A stretch of 59,580 bases of DNA from Pseudomonas helleri (lineage in GTDB: Bacteria > Pseudomonadota > Gammaproteobacteria > Pseudomonadales > Pseudomonadaceae). Below, piece by piece: positions 1 through 9,198 of the stretch; the first letter of the stretch is position 1; each line of letters opens with the position of its first letter. The position numbers and the translations under genes were made by a program. Below the pieces are notes generated by a model. That model searched no databases. It was given only the letters and a program-made list of their open reading frames with translations, and was not told the origin of the DNA. The stretch spans positions 1-59,580 of the forward strand of contig NZ_WIWC01000030.1 in the NCBI RefSeq assembly GCF_009600315.1. The letters run 5' to 3'.

Positions 1-37
1 ACGCCGTGACGGGCCATCCTTGGCCCAACACGGCTCT

Positions 38-113
38 CCCGGCATCCATGCCGGTCGACCCACTCCGCGAAACCTCCACTCGGCCTCCCGAAGGGGCGGC
101 AGATCAAAAGCCA
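38..113. repeat. Dispersed repeat, left inverted copy
   Basis: This 76-base segment is the reverse complement of positions 59505-59580, with a single visible mismatch near base 76 (C here, A in the other copy). It contains an inner palindrome (GGCATCCATGCC) and runs into short A-rich tandem units. A spurious 64-codon frame (20-214) lies across it. It reads as an intergenic Pseudomonas repeat rather than a gene. Confidence 0.85.
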
Positions 114-146
114 AATCAAAAGCCAAATCAAAAGCAGATCAAACGC
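99..146. repeat. Short tandem repeat (AAATCAAAAGCC-type units)
   Basis: About four imperfect 11-12-base units built on the core ATCAAAAGC follow the left dispersed repeat directly. The longer array at 59411-59520 is the same motif on the other strand (GATCTGSTTTT-like). Unit number and spelling differ between the two ends, as expected for slippage-prone tandem DNA. No coding role is apparent. Confidence 0.7.
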
Positions 147-160
147 TCGCTTACGCTCTT

Positions 161-213
161 GTAGCCGCTGACGAGGAACGAAGGCTGCGATCGAGTGCGC
201 AGCGCTCGCAATA
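161..213. repeat. REP half-element
   Basis: This starts GTAGCCGCTGACGAGGAACG and continues AAGGCTGCGATCGAG. It closely matches the left arm of the REPIN at 26026-26201. Only one arm is present here, so it is a single REP or a decayed REPIN. Positions 214-354 hold nothing else I can recognise. Confidence 0.65.
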
Positions 214-354
214 GGCATCACTCGGGTATGTCAGCCTCTACGAAACCGCAAAACCCCACTGCCTCTTATCAGCCCAGCCGTTTAAAAACAGGCGACCACG
301 ACGAAAAGGAGTAACCTGCCGTCCGGCTTTAATTCCCCGCCCCATGGAACCCCT

Positions 355-624
355 ATGTTTCCCAACGCTGAACGCTACAACCACTCCACCGAATACGCCA
401 ACAAACTGGTCGACCGCATCGGCCAAACCCCCGCCTGGATTGCCCAGCGCATCGGCGTCACCGAAAAACGCATGCGCTATATCCTCGCCGGCGTGCGCAC
501 GATCAAGGGTGACAGCACCGAAATCCTGATGAGCTACGCCGAGCAGTTTTGCCTGGAATGCCTGGCCGCCGAAGCCAAGGCCGCCAAAGACCGCGCTCGC
601 TCCAAAACCGCGACTCAGGATTAA
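355..624 (+). CDS. Small HTH-like hypothetical protein
   Basis: This 89-residue protein has a central stretch, about residues 24-47 (TPAWIAQRIGVTEKRMRYIL), that reads like a Cro/CI-type helix-turn-helix: a 'WIAQRIGVT' helix, a turn and a recognition helix. The C-terminus is Ala/Lys-rich and probably helical. No effector domain is visible. The gene converges on polB and the two stop codons overlap by a few bases (TAA at 622-624 against the polB stop at 621-623). The ATG has no strong ribosome-binding site. A DNA-binding role is only inferred from the HTH-like pattern; the target is unknown. Confidence 0.6.
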   Translation: MFPNAERYNHSTEYANKLVDRIGQTPAWIAQRIGVTEKRMRYILAGVRTIKGDSTEILMSYAEQFCLECLAAEAKAAKDRARSKTATQD

Positions 625-2984
625 AACAAGCCCATCTGGCCGCCCACCAGGGCGCTGAAGTCGTCGTCGACGAACACCAGAATGGCATCCGCCACCGGTT
701 GCAGTTGACGCGTCAGGTAGTGGTCGTAGTCCAGCTCAGCGGTGCGGTTCTCCAGCGGCTGTGGCCCGGCCAGGGTAATCACGTAGCTGATGTACCCACC
801 ATTCTGGTACTGGCGCGGTCGCTTTTGCTGGTCGTTGTACTCATCAGCCAGCCGCGCCGCCCGCACATGGGGCGGCACATTGCGCTCGTAGTCGCTGAGC
901 GGACGACGCAGGCGTTTGCGGTAGATCAGCAGTTCATCATGCTCACCGGCCAAGGTAGCGCGCACAAACTCGCGCACGTAGTCTTGGTACGGTTCGCGAT
1001 TGAAGATGCGCAGGTACAACGCCTGCTGAAACTGCCGAGCCAGCGGCGACCAGTCGCTGCGCACGGTCTCAAGGCCTTTGTAGACCATCTCGCGCTGCCC
1101 GTCGGGGTGCGCCACCAAGCCTGCGTAGCGCTTTTTACTGCCCTCCTCGGCGCCCCGGATCGTCGGCATCAAAAAGCGGCTGTAGTGGGTTTCAAACTGT
1201 AGTTCCAGCGCGCTGGTCAAGCCGTATTCGTCACGCACGTGGGCTTGCCACCACAGGTTGACGTGTTGTACCAGTTCGCGACCGATACGCGCCGCATCGG
1301 CTTCGCTGTGTTCACTGCGAAGCCAGACGAAGGTGGAGTCGGTGTCGCCATAGATCACACTGAAACCCTGCGCCTCGATCAGGGCACGGGTCTTGAGCAT
1401 GATTTCATGCCCGCGCAAGGTGATCGACGACGCCAGCCGGGTGTCGAAAAAACGGCAACCGCTGGAACCCAGAACCCCGTAAAAAGCATTCATGATGATT
1501 TTCAGCGCTTGCGACAACGGCGCATTTTTTTCCCGTTTGGCCACCTCACGGCCATGGGCGACGCGCTCGATGATCGCGGGCAAGCAATGCCGGGTGCGCG
1601 AAAAACGCGCGCCGCGAAAACCCGGTACGGAGGTTTCGTCACCTGGCTCACGCAGCCCTTCTACCAACCCCAGCGGGTCGATCAAAAAGGTGCGAATGAT
1701 CGACGGGTACAGGCTCTTGTAATCGAGCACCAGCACCGATTCGTACAAGCCCGGCGCCGACTCCATGACAAAACCACCGGGGCTGGCCTGCGGCGGGTTG
1801 GCGCCGACATTCGGCGCGACGAACCCCTGACGGTGCATCAGCGGCATGTATAAATGGTAAAACGCCGCCACCGAACCTCCGCTTCGGTCAACTTCCAGCC
1901 CCGTGACCGAAGCGCGTTCGAGCAAAAAGGTCAGCAGTTGGGTCTTCTCGAAGATGCGTGTCACCAACTCGCAGTCCTTGAGGTTGTAACGCGCCAGCGC
2001 AGGCTTGTCCTCGGCGAACATGCGGTTGATTTCGTCCATGCGCTGGTACGGCGTGCTGATGTCCTTGCCCTCGCCCAACAGCGTTTGGGCAACGTTTTCG
2101 AGGCTGAAGGAGGGAAACGACCAGGTCGCTGAACGCAGGGATTCAATGCCGTCGATAATCAGGCGGCCCGGCGCACTGGCAAAGAAATGATTGTTGCGCG
2201 TGCCGTGTTCGCGCCACTGCATCTCGCTGCCCCCGCGCCCCAGCAGCAGCGGGATGCCCAGTCGCCGTGCATGCTCGTGCAACACGCGCATGTCGAACTG
2301 CACCACGTTCCAGCCTATGATGGCGTCGGGATCATGTTCGGCCATCCACTGGTTCAGCTTGAGCAGCAGGTCGCCACGGGTGGCGCAGAATTCAAGGTCG
2401 AAATCGACCGCTGCGTCGGTCTCAAGGGCTTTGCCCAGCATGTACACCTGACGCTGGCCACAGCCCTCCAGGGCAATGGAGTACAGGTCGCCGTGAGCAC
2501 TGGTTTCGATGTCCAGTGACACCAGTTTCAACCGCGGCCGGTAATCGGGATGCGCTTTTATCCGGGTGTCGAGCCACACGCCATCGGCCTGCGAACCCGC
2601 GCCAAAGCTGACAGGCGCGGTGATAAAGCGTTCCATCAGGAAACGCTCTGGTGGGCGCACATCGGCTTCATATACGTCGACACCGGCGCGACGTAGACGC
2701 TGGGTGATGTCCAGCAACTGGGCGTATTGCCGACAGTACAGGCCGACCACGGGCCGCGACTGAAAATCACACAGCGCCAGCTCACGCAACTCGACACCAC
2801 GCTCATCGCTGAGCAGCGCGTGTGCCTGATCACGCTGCGCCAGCGGGATAAACGCATTGCAGGTTTGATAGGGCAGGCGTACGCGTTGCGGCCCGTCATC
2901 GGTGGCGAGCCAGAATTCAACCTCGATGCCTGACGGCGTATCGCGCCAGTGCCGGGTCAGTACAAAGCCGTGTCTCAAGCCCAT
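621..2984 (-). CDS. polB: DNA polymerase II (family B)
   Basis: This 787-residue family B DNA polymerase with 3'-5' exonuclease matches the usual Pol II length. The exonuclease motifs are DIETS near residue 156, NVVQFD near 226 and YNLKDCEL near 333. The polymerase motifs are DYKSLYPSI near 425, KIIMNAFYGVLGSSG near 500 and the catalytic YGDTDST near 547. All metal-binding acidic residues appear intact, so both activities should be functional. In relatives Pol II is SOS-linked and takes part in replication restart and translesion synthesis. No clear LexA box was recognised upstream. The gene is followed downstream only by the convergent small HTH-like gene. Confidence 0.97.
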   Translation of the reverse strand: MGLRHGFVLTRHWRDTPSGIEVEFWLATDDGPQRVRLPYQTCNAFIPLAQRDQAHALLSDERGVELRELALCDFQSRPVVGLYCRQYAQLLDITQRLRRAGVDVYEADVRPPERFLMERFITAPVSFGAGSQADGVWLDTRIKAHPDYRPRLKLVSLDIETSAHGDLYSIALEGCGQRQVYMLGKALETDAAVDFDLEFCATRGDLLLKLNQWMAEHDPDAIIGWNVVQFDMRVLHEHARRLGIPLLLGRGGSEMQWREHGTRNNHFFASAPGRLIIDGIESLRSATWSFPSFSLENVAQTLLGEGKDISTPYQRMDEINRMFAEDKPALARYNLKDCELVTRIFEKTQLLTFLLERASVTGLEVDRSGGSVAAFYHLYMPLMHRQGFVAPNVGANPPQASPGGFVMESAPGLYESVLVLDYKSLYPSIIRTFLIDPLGLVEGLREPGDETSVPGFRGARFSRTRHCLPAIIERVAHGREVAKREKNAPLSQALKIIMNAFYGVLGSSGCRFFDTRLASSITLRGHEIMLKTRALIEAQGFSVIYGDTDSTFVWLRSEHSEADAARIGRELVQHVNLWWQAHVRDEYGLTSALELQFETHYSRFLMPTIRGAEEGSKKRYAGLVAHPDGQREMVYKGLETVRSDWSPLARQFQQALYLRIFNREPYQDYVREFVRATLAGEHDELLIYRKRLRRPLSDYERNVPPHVRAARLADEYNDQQKRPRQYQNGGYISYVITLAGPQPLENRTAELDYDHYLTRQLQPVADAILVFVDDDFSALVGGQMGLF

Positions 2985-2994
2985 TGCACAGCGA

Positions 2995-3348
2995 TTACAG
3001 GCATGTAGCCAACATCGCCAGACGGCGCATGGCCGAACTGTCGTCAGGTTGTTTGGCGTAATAACTGACTGCCGTACCGGTGCCTTGTGGCAGCAGATCG
3101 GCGAAGGATTCGGCGCTGCGGGTATAGACCGTCAACTGACCGGATTTTTCAGTGTTGATGTAAGCGCTGGCGTCCACGCCGAAGACGTTTTCGTCCTGCC
3201 ATGAAAACTTGATGCACTCCGCCACCAATGGCGTGGGTTTGGCGGACGCCAGCACCCGTGTCGCAGGCTTGCTGCGGGCATCATCCATCGCCGGGGACAC
3301 ACAACCGGCCAGCAAGGCCACGCTCATCACGCCAATCAGCATTCGCAT
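2995..3348 (-). CDS. Small predicted lipoprotein
   Basis: This 117-residue protein has a lipoprotein signal: MRML followed by a hydrophobic stretch ending in the lipobox LLAGC, so Cys16 should be lipidated. The mature part is polar, with two further cysteines (in AECIKF and at the C-terminal ATCL) that could form a disulfide. No known domain was recognised. It sits 10 bases upstream of polB in the same direction, so the two may share a transcript. The position of the cysteine and the short hydrophobic core make the lipoprotein call firm, while the function is unknown. Confidence 0.8.
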   Translation of the reverse strand: MRMLIGVMSVALLAGCVSPAMDDARSKPATRVLASAKPTPLVAECIKFSWQDENVFGVDASAYINTEKSGQLTVYTRSAESFADLLPQGTGTAVSYYAKQPDDSSAMRRLAMLATCL

Positions 3349-3449
3349 TGAAAATCCCCCTGAAAAAAGGTGAGCACGATAGCACGCTGCCAGTGTGAAA
3401 AGTCCCTCAGCCTAATCAGTTTCCGGCCAATCAGGAGACGCAAAATCAC

Positions 3450-3595
3450 GTAGCAGCTGACGAGCAGCGCGAGGCTGCGTTCGGTCGCAAAGCGATCGTA
3501 AACCGCATATTGAGGTTTATCTGATGTACCGGTTTGAATGGTTTTACGACGGCTGCGCCGACGAACGCAGCCTCGCGCTGCTCGACAGCTGCTAC
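3450..3595. repeat. REPIN (inverted REP pair)
   Basis: The outer arms are GTAGCAGCTGACGAGCAGCG and its near-complement ending CGACAGCTGCTAC, with a variable core between them. Inside, GAGGCTGCGTTCGG pairs with CGAACGCAGCCTC. It lies between the lipoprotein and the GntR regulator. It mixes features of the two arm types seen elsewhere in the window (16908 type and 26026 type). Confidence 0.8.
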
Positions 3596-3628
3596 AGGTT
3601 GCCATCGGCGATGCCTGCGAAACCTGAC

Positions 3629-4330
3629 TCAGTCCACCGCCATGCGCTCAAGGCTGTTGGTCAGGTGCAATAACATCGCCGCCCGCGCCGCATCGGGATC
3701 TTGTCGACGAATCGCGCGCAAAATGGCCTCGTGCTCAAGCACGGCCATTTGCCCCAACTGTTTCAAATCAGCATCCCCGCGCTCATCGGCATCAAGGCGG
3801 GTTCGCGGAATCACCGAACGGCCCAGCTGGCAAATAATATCGGTGAACCAGGTGTTGCCCGTCGCCTGTGCAATCAGTTTATGAAAGCGCATATCCGCCT
3901 CGACACTGCTGTCGTTGTTGGCCAATGAACGCTGGTAGTCATCCAGCGCTTCACGCATGTGCAGCAATTGCACTTCAGTGCGGCGCAGGGCTGCCAACGC
4001 CGCCGCTTGCGTCTCAAGCCCCAGACGGAACTCGATGATCCCGCGCACGCTTTCAGCGGTATCGCGCCTGAGGTGCAAACCCTGACGCTGATCGCGCTCC
4101 AGCACAAAGGTGCCGATCCCGTGCCGGGTTTCGACCAGCCCCGAGGCCTGCAATCGGGAGATGGCTTCGCGCACCACCGTGCGGCTCACTCCATGCTCGC
4201 GGACGATGGCCGACTCGGACGGTAATTTGTCGCCCGCCGCCAATTGGCCCAACAAAATCCGTTGCGTCAAATCAGCCACGATGTCGTGGGCAAGACCTTG
4301 CGGGCGTTTGCGTTTCAAAGGGTCGTGCAT
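3629..4330 (-). CDS. GntR/FadR-family transcriptional regulator (probable glucarate regulator)
   Basis: This 233-residue protein has an N-terminal winged HTH (LPSESAIVREHGVSRTVVRE, about residues 36-55) and a C-terminal all-helical FCD ligand domain of the FadR subfamily. The domain includes the acidic and histidine metal-site pattern seen in 'DMRFHKLIA' and 'EHEAILRAI'. I chose the ATG at 4330 because the protein then begins MHDPLKRKRP just ahead of the HTH; the longer frame to 4405 adds a non-conserved leader. It is divergent from the glucarate uptake and dehydratase genes, which makes it their likely repressor. The ligand is inferred, not shown. Confidence 0.9.
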   Translation of the reverse strand: MHDPLKRKRPQGLAHDIVADLTQRILLGQLAAGDKLPSESAIVREHGVSRTVVREAISRLQASGLVETRHGIGTFVLERDQRQGLHLRRDTAESVRGIIEFRLGLETQAAALAALRRTEVQLLHMREALDDYQRSLANNDSSVEADMRFHKLIAQATGNTWFTDIICQLGRSVIPRTRLDADERGDADLKQLGQMAVLEHEAILRAIRRQDPDAARAAMLLHLTNSLERMAVD

Positions 4331-4377
4331 AGGGCTTCCCTGTCTGTGATAACGCCCATTCAACCTCGCGCCAACAT

Positions 4378-4504
4378 GTATGACAAGTAAAATAACCGGG
4401 TCCATTAAAGCCCCATCACCTCATCGCCAATCACCAAAACCAGTAAAAAAAGCCCCTAAATAGCCTCAGAAGACCATTGCTTGGCTAAAATTCAAGTCGT
4501 ATGA
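4378..4504. promoter_or_regulatory. Candidate operator region of the glucarate locus
   Basis: The intergenic region between the divergent regulator and transporter holds two copies of GTATGA (4378-4383 and 4499-4504) in related contexts (CATGTATGACAAG and GTCGTATGATGTC). They could be half-sites for the adjacent GntR/FadR protein. The spacing is large and the similarity short, so this is a weak call. Confidence 0.25.
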
Positions 4505-4576
4505 TGTCCGTCAACTGAAGGAAGGACCCTCAGCACATACCAACCCGCATAAAAATAATCAGTGGGGTTTTGCTCT

Positions 4577-5917
4577 GTGAATACTGTCGAAAACGTGTCT
4601 GCTGCGCCCGCCAACGACCCCGTCCTGGCGCGCGCGATCCATAAAGTGAAGCGCCATATCCTGCCGCTCTTCGTCATCATGTTTATCGTTAACTACATCG
4701 ACCGGGTCAATATCGGCTTTGTGCGCACGCACATGGAGCATGATCTGGGGATTGGCGCGGCGGCCTATGGCTTTGGCGCCGGGCTGTTTTTTATTGGCTA
4801 TGCACTCTTTGAAGTGCCTTCCAATATGCTGCTGCAAAAAGTCGGCGCGCGCATCTGGCTGACCCGCATCATGTTCACTTGGGGCATCACGGCCACGCTG
4901 ATGGCCTTTATCCAGAACGAAACCCACTTTTATATCCTGCGCTTCTTGCTCGGTGTGGCCGAGGCCGGGTTTTTTCCGGGGGTGATTTATTACTTCACCC
5001 GCTGGCTGCCCGGCGCCGAGCGCGGCAAGGCGATTGCCATTTTCCTCAGCGGTTCTGCGCTGGCGTCGTTGATCTCTGGCCCGCTGTCCGGCCTGTTGCT
5101 GCAAATCACCGGCCTGGGCCTGCACGGCTGGCAATGGATGTACATCATCGAGGGCATGGCTTCGGTGCTGTTGTGCGGTTTTGTCTGGTACTGGCTGGAC
5201 TCAAAACCCCATGACGCCAGCTGGCTCAGCCGCGCCGAACAAGATGCGCTGGTCAATGAAATTGACCGCGAACAACGCGAGCGCGATGCCGTCAACACGG
5301 TCAAGCCGAGTGTGTTCAAGCTGCTCAAAGACCGCCAGATCCTGCTGTTCTGCGCGATCTACTTCTGCATCCAGCTGACCATCTATGCGGCGACCTTCTG
5401 GCTGCCGAGCATCATCAAGAAAATGGGCGACCTGAGCGATATGCAGGTGGGCCTTTTCAACTCGATCCCGTGGTTGATTTCCATCCTGGCCATGTATGCG
5501 TTCGCGTCGCTGGCCAGCCGCTTCAAATACCAACAGGCGTGGATCGCTGCGGCCTTGCTGATTGCCGCCTTGGGCATGTTCCTGTCGACCACCGGCGGGC
5601 CGATCTTTGCCTTTATCGCCATCTGCTTTGCGGCCATCGGTTTCAAATCGGCATCGGCGCTGTTCTGGCCCATTCCACAGGCGTATCTGGATGCGCGCAT
5701 TGCAGCGGCAGTGATCGCGCTGATCAACTCGGTGGGCAACCTGGGCGGTTTTGTGGCCCCCACCACCTTCGGCTTTCTGGAACAGACCACTGGCTCGATT
5801 CAAGGCGGCCTATACGGTTTGGCCGGTACGTCGATTCTGGCGGCCATCATTGTGTTCTTTGCCAAGACCAGACCCAAGCCTGCGGACGATGTTCGCGCCG
5901 TCTTGCAGCCCGCTTAG
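4577..5917 (+). CDS. MFS transporter, anion:cation symporter family (probable glucarate uptake)
   Basis: This inner-membrane protein of about 446 residues has twelve hydrophobic segments. The family pattern is NYIDRVNIGF in TM1 and FLLGVAEAGFFPGVIYY in TM4, typical of the ACS/phthalate-permease branch that carries hexuronates, galactonate and glucarate. The loop between TM6 and TM7 is long and charged, as usual. I prefer the GTG at 4577 over the GTG at 4562, because a G-rich stretch lies about 10 bases upstream of it; both starts are weak. The next gene is glucarate dehydratase, 28 bases downstream, so glucarate/galactarate is the inferred substrate. Confidence 0.88.
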   Translation: MNTVENVSAAPANDPVLARAIHKVKRHILPLFVIMFIVNYIDRVNIGFVRTHMEHDLGIGAAAYGFGAGLFFIGYALFEVPSNMLLQKVGARIWLTRIMFTWGITATLMAFIQNETHFYILRFLLGVAEAGFFPGVIYYFTRWLPGAERGKAIAIFLSGSALASLISGPLSGLLLQITGLGLHGWQWMYIIEGMASVLLCGFVWYWLDSKPHDASWLSRAEQDALVNEIDREQRERDAVNTVKPSVFKLLKDRQILLFCAIYFCIQLTIYAATFWLPSIIKKMGDLSDMQVGLFNSIPWLISILAMYAFASLASRFKYQQAWIAAALLIAALGMFLSTTGGPIFAFIAICFAAIGFKSASALFWPIPQAYLDARIAAAVIALINSVGNLGGFVAPTTFGFLEQTTGSIQGGLYGLAGTSILAAIIVFFAKTRPKPADDVRAVLQPA

Positions 5918-5945
5918 CCTCTAATAAAAATTCAAGGAGCACGCC

Positions 5946-7295
5946 ATGAATGCCGAACACCAACACCACGCCAGCCAAGCACCTGTCATTACCAGCCTGC
6001 AAGTGATCCCCGTGGCCGGGCATGACAGCATGCTGCTCAACCTCAGCGGCGCCCACGGGCCGTTTTTCACCCGTAACATCGTCATTCTCAAAGACAGCAG
6101 CGGTCGTACCGGCGTCGGCGAAGTGCCCGGCGGCGAGCGCATTCGTGAAACCCTGGAAGATGCCCGCAGCCTGGTGGTGGGCCAGCCCATCGGCAACTAC
6201 CAACGCATTCTCAACACCATGCGCACTACCTTTGCCGCACGGGATTCGGCGGGCCGTGGCCTGCAAACCTTTGACCTGCGCATCACCATCCACGCCGTCA
6301 CGGCGATGGAAGCCGCCCTGCTCGACCTGCTGGGGCAATTTCTGCAGGTGCCGGTGGCTGCCCTGCTCGGTGAAGGCCAGCAGCGCGATGCAGTGAAGAT
6401 GCTCGGCTATCTGTTTTATATCGGTGATCGTCAACAGACCGATCTGGCCTACCGCAATGAAGCGGATGGCGATGACTGGTTCCGCCTGCGTCATGAAAAA
6501 GCCATGACCCCACAAGCGGTGGTGCGTCTGGCCGAAGCGGCACAGGCCAAATACGGTTTTAACGATTTCAAGCTCAAGGGCGGCGTGTTGCGCGGCGCGG
6601 AGGAAATCGAAGCGGTCACGGCACTGGCCGAACGGTTCCCCGAGGCCCGCATCACCCTGGACCCCAATGGCGCCTGGTCATTGAAAGAGGCGGTGGCCCT
6701 GTGCCGAGACCAGCATAATGTACTGGCCTATGCCGAAGACCCCTGCGGTGCCGAAAACGGTTACTCGGGTCGCGAAGTCATGGCCGAGTTCAGACGCGCC
6801 ACCGGCTTGCCGACCGCGACCAACATGATCGCCACCGACTGGCGCGAAATGGGTCACGCCATTCAGTCACAAGCCGTGGACATTCCACTGGCCGACCCGC
6901 ACTTCTGGACAATGCAAGGCTCGGTACGGGTCGCGCAGATGTGCCACGAATGGGGCCTGACCTGGGGCTCACATTCCAACAATCACTTCGATATTTCCCT
7001 GGCCATGTTCACCCAGGTCGCCGCCGCGGCACCGGGCGACATCACCGCCATTGATACCCACTGGATCTGGCAGGACGGCCAGCGCCTGACCCGTGAACCG
7101 CTGAAAATTGTCGACGGCCATATCAACGTCCCGTCCCGTCCCGGTCTGGGCGTGGACATCGACATGGACGCCGTGGCCAAAGCCCACGAACTGTACAAAG
7201 GCATGGGACTGGGCGCACGGGACGACAGCGTCGCCATGCAGTACATTGTTCCGGGCTGGAAATACGACAACAAAAAACCCTGTCTTGTGCGCTGA
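5946..7295 (+). CDS. gudD: Glucarate dehydratase
   Basis: This 449-residue enolase-superfamily enzyme dehydrates D-glucarate to 5-keto-4-deoxyglucarate. Family signatures are in order: FKLKGG (catalytic lysines, near residue 208), LDPNGAW (metal ligand Asp, near 239), EDPCG (near 262), ATNMIATDW (near 291) and SHSNNHFDIS (catalytic His, near 342-346). The length matches GudD from E. coli and Pseudomonas. An AAGGAG sits just ahead of the ATG. The gene lies between the transporter and the semialdehyde dehydrogenase. The expected intermediate enzyme (KDG dehydratase) is not in the window. Confidence 0.95.
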   Translation: MNAEHQHHASQAPVITSLQVIPVAGHDSMLLNLSGAHGPFFTRNIVILKDSSGRTGVGEVPGGERIRETLEDARSLVVGQPIGNYQRILNTMRTTFAARDSAGRGLQTFDLRITIHAVTAMEAALLDLLGQFLQVPVAALLGEGQQRDAVKMLGYLFYIGDRQQTDLAYRNEADGDDWFRLRHEKAMTPQAVVRLAEAAQAKYGFNDFKLKGGVLRGAEEIEAVTALAERFPEARITLDPNGAWSLKEAVALCRDQHNVLAYAEDPCGAENGYSGREVMAEFRRATGLPTATNMIATDWREMGHAIQSQAVDIPLADPHFWTMQGSVRVAQMCHEWGLTWGSHSNNHFDISLAMFTQVAAAAPGDITAIDTHWIWQDGQRLTREPLKIVDGHINVPSRPGLGVDIDMDAVAKAHELYKGMGLGARDDSVAMQYIVPGWKYDNKKPCLVR

Positions 7296-7339
7296 TCACT
7301 CACTGCGTGCTTAAAGCCTATCTAGCGAGGATTGAAACC

Positions 7340-8923
7340 ATGTCGACCGTAACCGGCCACAACTTTATCGGCGGGCGCCGTAGCGCTGCTGGCACCACGA
7401 CCCTTGAAAGCCTGAACGCCAGCACCGGTGAGGCGCTGCCTTACCGTTTTTATCAGGCCACCGCTGACGAAGTGAATGACGCCGCCAACGCTGCCGACCA
7501 CGCGTTTGTTGCCTTTCGCCAGCTCAGCCCTGAACGTCGCGCCGAATTTCTCGATGCCGTGGCGGAAGAAATCGACCAGTTGGGCGACGATTTTGTCGCC
7601 ATTGTCTGCGCCGAGACGGCGTTGCCTGCCGCCCGAATCCAAGGTGAGCGCGGCCGTACCAGCGGGCAGATGCGCCTGTTCGCCAAGGTGCTGCGACGCG
7701 GTGACTTTTTAGGCGCCCGAATCGACCTGGCCCTGCCGGATCGCAAACCGCTGCCTCGGGTTGACTTGCGCCAATACCGCATCGGCGTCGGCGCAGTGGC
7801 GGTGTTTGGCGCCAGCAACTTCCCGCTGGCCTTCTCCACCGCCGGTGGCGACACCGCCGCCGCCTTTGCCGCTGGCTGCCCGGTGGTGTTCAAGGCGCAC
7901 AGCGGCCACATGGCCACCGCTGATCTGGTGGGCTGCGCGATTATCCGCGCGGCGGAAAAAACCGGCATGCCCCAAGGCGTGTTCAACATGATCTTCGGCG
8001 CAGGCGTGGGCGAAGCGCTGGTCAAGCACCCGGCCATTCAGGCCGTCGGTTTTACCGGTTCGCTGAACGGCGGCAACGCCTTGAGCAAAATGGCCGCTGA
8101 ACGCGAACAGCCGATTCCGGTGTTTGCCGAAATGTCGAGCATCAACCCGGTCATCCTGCTGCCTCAAGCACTGACCGCGCGCGGCAGCAAAGTGGCGGGC
8201 GAACTGGCCGCCTCAGTGACCATGGGCGGCGGGCAGTTCTGTACCAACCCTGGGCTGGTCATCGGTATTCGCTCCCCGGAACTGACCGGGTTTATCGAAC
8301 AGCTGACGCAGAACATGGCCGAACAAGCGCCACACACCCTGCTCAATGCAGGCGGGTTGCGCAGCTACGCCAAAGGCGTCGAACACCTGCTCAGCCATGC
8401 TGGCATCACCCATCTGGCAGGCCATGCACAAGCGGGCCAGCAAGCCCAACCGCAATTGTTCAAGGCGGACGTCAGCCTGCTGCTGAACAAAGACCCGCTG
8501 CTGCAAGAAGAAGTGTTCGGCCCGGCGACCATCGTCATCGAGGTTGAGGATGACGCACAGCTCAAAGCCGCCTTGCTGGCCCTGCGCGGGCAACTCACCG
8601 CCACCCTGATCGGTGAACCGGCCGACCTGCAACAGTACCAATGGCTGGTGCCGATTCTTGAGCAAAAGGTCGGGCGCATTCTGGTCAACGGCTACCCGAC
8701 CGGCGTCGAAGTGTGCGATGCGATGGTTCACGGCGGCCCGTACCCGGCCACCTCGGACGCGCGCGGCACATCGGTGGGCTCGCTGGCCATCGATCGCTTC
8801 CTGCGCCCGGTGTGCTACCAGAACTACCCGGATGCCTTGCTGCCGCCCGCTCTGCAAAACAGCAACCCGCTAGGCCTGCAGCGTCTGGTCAACGGCGAGT
8901 GGAGCGCCAAAGCGATTGCTTGA
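7340..8923 (+). CDS. Alpha-ketoglutaric semialdehyde dehydrogenase (NADP+)
   Basis: This 527-residue aldehyde dehydrogenase oxidises 2,5-dioxovalerate to 2-oxoglutarate, the last step of glucarate catabolism. The Rossmann region carries GASNFPLAFSTAGGD (near residue 157). The catalytic Glu is in FAEMSSINP (near 264) and the catalytic Cys in GGGQFCTNPG (near 301). The long form and the 'GASNFPLAFSTAGGDTA' spelling are typical of the KGSADH branch used in sugar-acid pathways. The start at 7340 follows a GAGG motif; the longer frame from 7307 would overlap spacer DNA. It is 44 bases after gudD, in the same operon. Confidence 0.93.
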   Translation: MSTVTGHNFIGGRRSAAGTTTLESLNASTGEALPYRFYQATADEVNDAANAADHAFVAFRQLSPERRAEFLDAVAEEIDQLGDDFVAIVCAETALPAARIQGERGRTSGQMRLFAKVLRRGDFLGARIDLALPDRKPLPRVDLRQYRIGVGAVAVFGASNFPLAFSTAGGDTAAAFAAGCPVVFKAHSGHMATADLVGCAIIRAAEKTGMPQGVFNMIFGAGVGEALVKHPAIQAVGFTGSLNGGNALSKMAAEREQPIPVFAEMSSINPVILLPQALTARGSKVAGELAASVTMGGGQFCTNPGLVIGIRSPELTGFIEQLTQNMAEQAPHTLLNAGGLRSYAKGVEHLLSHAGITHLAGHAQAGQQAQPQLFKADVSLLLNKDPLLQEEVFGPATIVIEVEDDAQLKAALLALRGQLTATLIGEPADLQQYQWLVPILEQKVGRILVNGYPTGVEVCDAMVHGGPYPATSDARGTSVGSLAIDRFLRPVCYQNYPDALLPPALQNSNPLGLQRLVNGEWSAKAIA

Positions 8924-8945
8924 ATCACGCTGAGTAGCTGACTAA

Positions 8946-8970
8946 CGGCGCCCGCAAAGGGCGCCGTTTT
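8946..8970 (+). terminator. Rho-independent terminator of the glucarate operon
   Basis: A GC-rich hairpin (CGGCGCCC / GGGCGCCG, 5-base loop) is followed by TTTT. It lies 22 bases after the dehydrogenase stop. Confidence 0.85.
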
Positions 8971-9021
8971 CGTGTCTGCGCCGTCACACGCATTGGATCG
9001 ACACTCAAATTTCAGGCAAAA

Positions 9022-9054
9022 AAATCCCAGGTAGCTGATGGAAACCTGGGATTT
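9022..9054 (-). terminator. Hairpin terminator for the leftward SRPBCC gene
   Basis: The 11-base arms AAATCCCAGGT (9022-9032) and ACCTGGGATTT (9044-9054) are perfect complements with an 11-base loop. On the minus strand the stem is followed by a T-run (the A-run at 9018-9024), so it should stop transcripts coming from 9606-9199. Confidence 0.75.
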
Positions 9055-9198
9055 AAAAATGCATTAACCGTGGTAGGTGAACGCCGGGCGATATTATCCC
9101 ATTGTCATAACCAGTAACAACCCATTGTCCACGGTTTGTTGCGGCCCGGTACTGACCCACATCAGTGAATCAGCACCGGGCTGACGGCCGATGCGCGA

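Noticed and set aside
20..214. 64-codon frame over the left-end repeat
   Set aside because: It lies within the dispersed repeat, short tandem units and REP half-element; low-complexity Ser/Lys/Ala translation and no ribosome-binding site.
549..1202. 217-codon rightward frame opposite polB
   Set aside because: Antisense shadow of a clear family B polymerase; no recognisable domain.
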